From Pholiota molesta (lineage: Eukaryota; Basidiomycota; Agaricomycetes; Agaricales; Strophariaceae), in the NCBI GenBank assembly GCA_014925825.1, contig JACGCK010000091.1, positions 122,255-186,254 on the forward strand: 64,000 bases of DNA. The letters are read 5' to 3'. The translations under genes and the position numbers were made by a program. Shown one piece after another: positions 60,038 to 64,000 of this stretch; within the stretch, counting starts at the first letter, position 1, and each line of letters begins with the position of its first letter. The notes beneath the pieces were generated by a model that saw only the letters and a program-made list of their open reading frames with translations, ran no database searches and was not told the DNA's origin.

Positions 60038-60873
60038 CAGTCATTCACCGGTCGATGACACACACCGGTCAATGACCCAAGTCCAGATTACGGACTCAAA
60101 TCTTTATGTAGTCCTCTATAATTTTAAGACATCATTTGTGTACTACATGCCTATAGCTATGTGCAAGGAATAATTTTCTAGATCTCTGCAGAATTTGATA
60201 TTTGCAGAATGGGTGCATTTTGCTACTTTTGTGAATATTGTTTGGGTGATGTTGGCGAGTTTCAGCCTGTTTTCTGCCATTTCTTTTCACTAGCACATCT
60301 TTCTGATATACAATACTCCAAATATGCCCGCTCTAATGTGGTAGAAGCCTCAATACTTTGTGAATAGACCAAATTCATGGCTTTGAGCTTGATCAGGGTG
60401 TGTGACTGCGTCGCATCAGACTTGCCGAGATAGGATGCCGAATTCGGAGCAATTCTATTTTTACGGTGCATATCGATTATACCAATGTTTACCAGAATGA
60501 TTGAGAGGGAAATGATCACAGAGAGCAAGAAAACATCGATTAGCCACTGGAAAAGGTGGTCAGATATCAGATTTATTGCTCTTGCAGGTGGTGGCGGCGA
60601 CAGTAACTTAGTAGTACTGAGCACAATGCATCCGTATTTGGATTCACATCATGATGGGACGCTGGGTCATTGACCGGTTTTGACACAAAAGGCTTCAATT
60701 ACTTCTTTTAAGAACAAGGCCACAGAGATCGGGTCTCTCAATATTCTAAAGGCACAGAATTATAGTCTACATCCAAATGAACCAATCTGTCTACTCAGAA
60801 TCTTTACAGTTACGAATATGCAACAAATCAAGGCAATTCAAATTTGGTTGGGTCATAGACCGGTGAATGACTG
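60038..60873. mobile_element. TA-flanked, terminal-inverted-repeat element (non-autonomous Tc1/mariner-like MITE)
   Basis: The left end CAGTCATTCACCGGTCGATG (60038) and right end (reverse complement CAGTCATTCACCGGTCTATG, ending 60873) form inverted repeats of about 23 bp with one mismatch. Each is bordered by TA (60036-60037 and 60874-60875), the target-site duplication of Tc1/mariner/pogo elements. Subterminal copies of the same word occur inside: ACCGGTCAATGACCC at about 60064, and GGGTCATTGACCGG at about 60664. The 836-bp interior has only a 120-codon minus frame with no transposase-like motif, so it is probably a non-autonomous derivative moved by an element elsewhere. Confidence 0.85.
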
Positions 60874-60875
60874 TA

Positions 60876-61196
60876 CTCACCATCCCTTCACTCCGTCTGA
60901 CCTTTATCCCATCATCCTCATCTGATCTGGAAAATTTGCCCGTTTTCACAATTGTGTTCCAGATAAGACGAGCTTAGCTGATAGAAATGTACATTGGGCC
61001 TACGAATAAGGATCAACGATCAGACGTAGCAGGGTTAGCAGAGTGAGTTTGGAAAAGGACGCACAGATGCTGGGCAATAGCAAACAAATTACCGGCCCGA
61101 ACTCCCCGACCCGGGCCTCAATGCCTCGCAGCAACCTCGCAGTGGCTACATCGATAACCAAGCTCGACAGATCTTGCCCACATCCGCAAACCCTCA
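60876..61196. other. Short intergenic gap
   Basis: Between the transposon-like element and the F-box remnant. A frame at 61043-61252 overlaps the remnant, but I see nothing recognisable in it. Confidence 0.4.
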
Positions 61197-61660
61197 ATGC
61201 CCTCCCCCACCGCGCCTTCTCCAGCCCACCCGATATCTTCGCTCCCATATGAAATCCTTCTTGAAATCTTCATCCACTGCCTCCCGCGCGGCGCTATCCT
61301 CACCTCCAACTTCGGCAGCCAAACACCACGACAGCGCCGATCCTCCTCTGCCATATCTGTTCATCCTGGCGACGGCTCGCGCAGGCGGCTGCTACCCTCT
61401 GGACACATCTTTCATATAAGTTTTCCGTCGTAGCGATACAATGCCCCTCCTCTGGCCCGGTCTTATGGACATACAAGTTTGAAGAGCGTGATATCGAGTT
61501 TGTTCGGTGGTGGAAAGCGAAGCAGGGTGGGATCCCACCGTTTCTTGCCTTCAAGAGAGGCCCAACAGACCGCGGCGACAAAAACCAAATGCCAACGACA
61601 AGCAACGAGACATTCCTTCTCGAATATCTAACTTTGGCCGAATCCTCCTGTGATAATTAG
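61197..61660 (+). pseudogene. F-box gene remnant near the telomere
   Basis: A clean F-box opening (PISSLPYEILLEIFIHCLPR, encoded at about 61230-61290) is followed about 190 bp later by a shifted frame reading WTYKFEERDIEFVRWWKAKQ, then GGIPPFLAFKRGP, ending SNETFLLEYLTLAESS near 61650. This order (F-box, L-W-T/S block, then W-x-x-K/R-x-G-x-x-P-x-L) is the first about 150 residues of a common mushroom F-box family. The two parts are in different frames and the rest of the gene is absent, replaced by AT-rich sequence. It may have been truncated by the chromosome-end rearrangement that brought in the subtelomeric repeats. Confidence 0.7.
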
Positions 61661-61930
61661 AAAGAATTGTCTTCAATTAGTAGATAATATACCAACATTG
61701 AGCAAAGCCCACTAATTTCGGGACATTATCACACAATTGGCCTGATTTTGAATAATATAATCACACGCAGAGAGCGTCTACATCATTTTCAATAATATTC
61801 TATAATCTGCGGCGCCCGACTATCTTCCGACACAATTATTGATAATTCACCAAAATGTTGCTGCACAATTTGGGGGTGCGCAGTCAGAACAAACCTTGTA
61901 GTGCTGTTAGTCATATACTACAACTGACAT
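61661..61930. other. AT-rich spacer
   Basis: AT-rich sequence with several AATAATAT/ATTATT words and no coding potential. It separates the last gene remnant from the subtelomeric tandem repeat. Confidence 0.6.
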
Positions 61931-63677
61931 TAGTAGTAGCTGTAAAGTAGTAGGTAGTTTTGGTCGGAAGAAATTTTTCAGTTTTGACCATTTGGATCGA
62001 TTAGGGATGTGATAAGGATGTCCCATGCCAAAAATGAGCGAGATCGGCGGTCCCGTTCTTGAGATATGGCAGGGGGTGGGGGAGGAGGAGGGGTATATGC
62101 AAGATATTCAGGAATGGGCCGTCAATGTAAAATTTGGTATCAACAGACTCGTATAACCTCGTAGACTAAGGAAAAGTAGGTTTTGTGGGTGAGGAGGCCA
62201 CCCTGAATATCTTTGGGTGGGGGGGCGGAGGGTGTGTACTGATCTAGTCTAAAGATATTCAGGAAGCATGTTGGGGGTTCCAAAACTGGTTTTACATGAC
62301 CAGGTATATTGGGGAAACCTATTGGTATCTGTTTTAAAGCTCCCTGATGTGTCCTGAGTATTCTAGGGCAGGGGGAGGAGACGACCTGGCGGGAGAGTTG
62401 TCGGGAACGTCGGCGAGTGGTTTGTATGCTGAATAATGATTACATTATAATTAACTAGATTAGGGGAACTCACTCCATTCTTATTTGGGTCACTGGATGT
62501 AGTCCCAACAAGGAGAAGGTAGCAGGCACGCCGGGAAAGCGGCGAAAACGCGGCGAAAATGCGGCGACAGGTCGCCGACAGCTGATGTGACCAGAGTGGT
62601 AAGACAATTTTTGGAAATGTTGTGTGCTGACTGATGGCAGTAAATGCGGCAAGGTGTATTTGCGATGAGGTACTTGTATGTGCAGAGTGCACTGTCTGGC
62701 GGCCCGATCACCGGCAGCGGAAAGTGCTAAGCCATACTTTTCGCCATGTGCGCCAAGTCTATATTTTGCAAGGCGGGCCGATCACGATTTGCCATGCACT
62801 CTCGGTCTATTAGTAGTAGCTGTAAAGTAGTAGGTAGTTTTGGTCGGAAGAAATTTTTCAGTTTTGACCATTTGGATCGATTAGGGATGTGATAAGGATG
62901 TCCCATGCCAAAAATGAGCGAGATCGGCGGTCCCGTTCTCGAGATATGGCAGGGGGTGGGGGAGGAGGAGGGGTATATGCAAGATATTCAGGAATGGGCC
63001 GTCAATGTAAAATTTGGTATCAACAGACTCGTATAACCTCGTAGACTAAGGAAAAGTAGGTTTTGTGGGTGAGGAGGCCACCCTGAATATCTTTGGGTGG
63101 GGGGGCGGAGGGTGTGTACTGATCTAGTCTAAAGATATTCAGGAAGCATGTTGGGGGTTCCAAAACTGGTTTTACATGACCAGGTATATTGGGGAAACCT
63201 ATTGGTATCTGTTTTAAAGCTCCCTGATGTGTCCTGAGTATTCTAGGGCAGGGGGAGGAGACGACCTGGCGGGAGAGTTGTCGGGAACGTCGGCGAGTGG
63301 TTTGTATGCTGAATAATGATTACATTATAATTAACTAGATTAGGGGAACTCACTCCATTCTTATTTGGGTCACTGGATGTAGTCCCGACAAGGAGAAGGT
63401 AGCGGGCGCGCCGGGAAAGCGGCGAAAATGCGGCGACATGTCGCCGACAGCTGACGTGACCAGAGTGGTAAGACAATTTTTGGAAATGTTGTGTGCTGAC
63501 TTATCACAGTAAACGCGGCAAGGTGTATTTGCGATGAGGTACTTGTATGTGCAGTGCACTGTCTGGCGGCCCGATCACCGGCAGCGGAAAGTGCTAAGCT
63601 ATGCTTTTCGCCATGTGCGCCAAGTCTATATTTGGCAAGGCGGGCCGATCACGATTCGCCATGCACTCTCGGTCTAT
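61931..63677. repeat. 880-bp subtelomeric tandem repeat, two head-to-tail copies
   Basis: Copy 1 is 61931-62810 and copy 2 is 62811-63677; both start TAGTAGTAGCTGTAAAGTAG and end CACTCTCGGTCTAT. They are nearly identical over 880 bp. Copy 2 lacks about 13 bp in small indels (for example one GCGGCGAAAAC unit near 63420), with a few substitutions (T to C at 62940; A to G at 63387). Both contain a GGGGGTGGGGGAGGAGGAGG-type G-rich tract and a short direct echo of AAGATATTCAGGAA. Open frames on the minus strand (about 77-109 codons) are the same frame in both copies and lack motifs. Confidence 0.95.
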
Positions 63678-63787
63678 ATTTGGCGACGCGCGGCGGGAAA
63701 AGGTCGGCAAGTCGCCATGTGCGGCGAAAATTGAAAACAAGTAAAATTACTACTTAATCACTACCACTACCCCCACTTCCATCACTT

Positions 63788-63823
63788 TCCTCCTCCTCCT
63801 CCTCCTCCTCCTCCTCTTCCTCC
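63788..63823. repeat. (TCC)n microsatellite
   Basis: A near-perfect TCC/CTC trinucleotide run of about 12 units, with one TTCC interruption, lies immediately before the degenerate telomeric repeats. Confidence 0.9.
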
Positions 63824-63827
63824 GACA

Positions 63828-63947
63828 CTTAGGGTTATGGGACATATTGCTTAGGGTTTTGCCTAGGGTCGGGCTTGGGTTTTGCTAGGGTCGGGCTAGG
63901 GTTTAGGGTTTAGGGTTTAGGGTTTAGGGTTAGGGTTAGGGTTAGGG

Positions 63948-63986
<39 letters not shown>

Positions 63987-64000
63987 TTAGGGTTTAGGGT
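63828..64000. repeat. Telomere (T2-4AG3)n
   Basis: Degenerate telomere-like words (TTAGGGTTATGGG, CTAGGGTCGGGC) occupy about 63828-63899, followed by an uninterrupted array to the window end. In order the array has four TTTAGGG, six TTAGGG, one TTTAGGG, two TTAGGG, one TTTTAGGG and one TTTAGGG. The G-rich strand runs 5'->3' toward the end, as at a right-hand chromosome terminus. The inner degenerate zone is the usual proximal telomere. Confidence 0.97.

Noticed and set aside
62363..63476. Minus-strand frames in both subtelomeric repeat copies
   Set aside because: They are identical because the repeat is duplicated. They contain no motifs, show no sign of protein-level conservation independent of the DNA identity, and may start at non-ATG codons.
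1..64000. CRISPR arrays, operons, bacterial-type promoters and ribosome-binding sites
   Set aside because: The window is eukaryotic (spliced genes, telomere). No array of regularly spaced identical short repeats was seen apart from the telomere and simple repeats.

Overview
The window is nuclear DNA of a filamentous basidiomycete, most likely an agaricomycete of the Polyporales type. The genes have short (about 50-70 bp) GT-AG introns with CTAAC/CTGAC-like branch sites. The families are typical of mushroom-forming fungi: DUF6699, large F-box/leucine-rich families, CFEM-GPI proteins, class II DAHP synthase and a fungal G-alpha. The right-hand end (about 63.83-64.0 kb) is a telomere, (TTAGGG/TTTAGGG)n reading 5'->3' toward the end, so this is the terminal 64 kb of a right chromosome arm. 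Genus cannot be fixed from the sequence alone.

Layout. 1-9.8 kb: degenerate repeats, a CFEM-GPI cell-wall protein gene (2.0-2.7 kb), a tandem pair of two-domain ABM-like dimeric barrel genes (4.6-5.5 and 6.8-7.7 kb), and a five-exon F-box gene (7.8-9.8 kb). 9.8-24.0 kb: a block bounded by about 1.3-1.4 kb inverted repeats, each a decayed copy of the 5' part of the importin gene. Inside it lie a Ste14/ICMT-like methyltransferase (minus), a 15-exon class II DAHP synthase with unusually long introns, and an F-box/LRR-like gene. 24.0-26.3 kb: a cytochrome P450 with three disabling lesions (minus). 29.4-32.2 kb: a DUF6699 pair, one broken and one intact. 33.1-35.0 kb: an F-box/LRR gene with several frameshifts. 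35.7-36.8 kb: a patchwork of importin and F-box fragments. 37.3-38.4 kb: an intact short-chain dehydrogenase. 38.6-40.7 kb: two small secreted cysteine-containing proteins (minus), one broken. 44.1-45.8 kb: an F-box-like protein (minus). 47.9-51.8 kb: a full-length-style importin-beta (IPO5/Kap121) gene whose frame is interrupted twice. 56.1-58.1 kb: an intact G-protein alpha subunit. 60.0-60.9 kb: a TA-flanked terminal-inverted-repeat element. 61.2-61.7 kb: an F-box remnant. 61.9-63.7 kb: two head-to-tail copies of an 880-bp subtelomeric repeat. 63.8-64.0 kb: the telomere.

The genes do not form a pathway or cluster. Housekeeping genes (DAHP synthase, importin, G-alpha, ICMT) are mixed with fast-evolving families and much recent duplication and decay, as expected of a subtelomere. 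Functional links are only loose: ICMT methylates prenylated proteins, which may include a G-gamma partner of the G-alpha. The most unusual features are the inverted importin debris flanking a 14-kb block, three GC-AG introns that I infer in 64 kb, and the number of genes present as one intact and one broken copy. I found no convincing undescribed multi-gene system.
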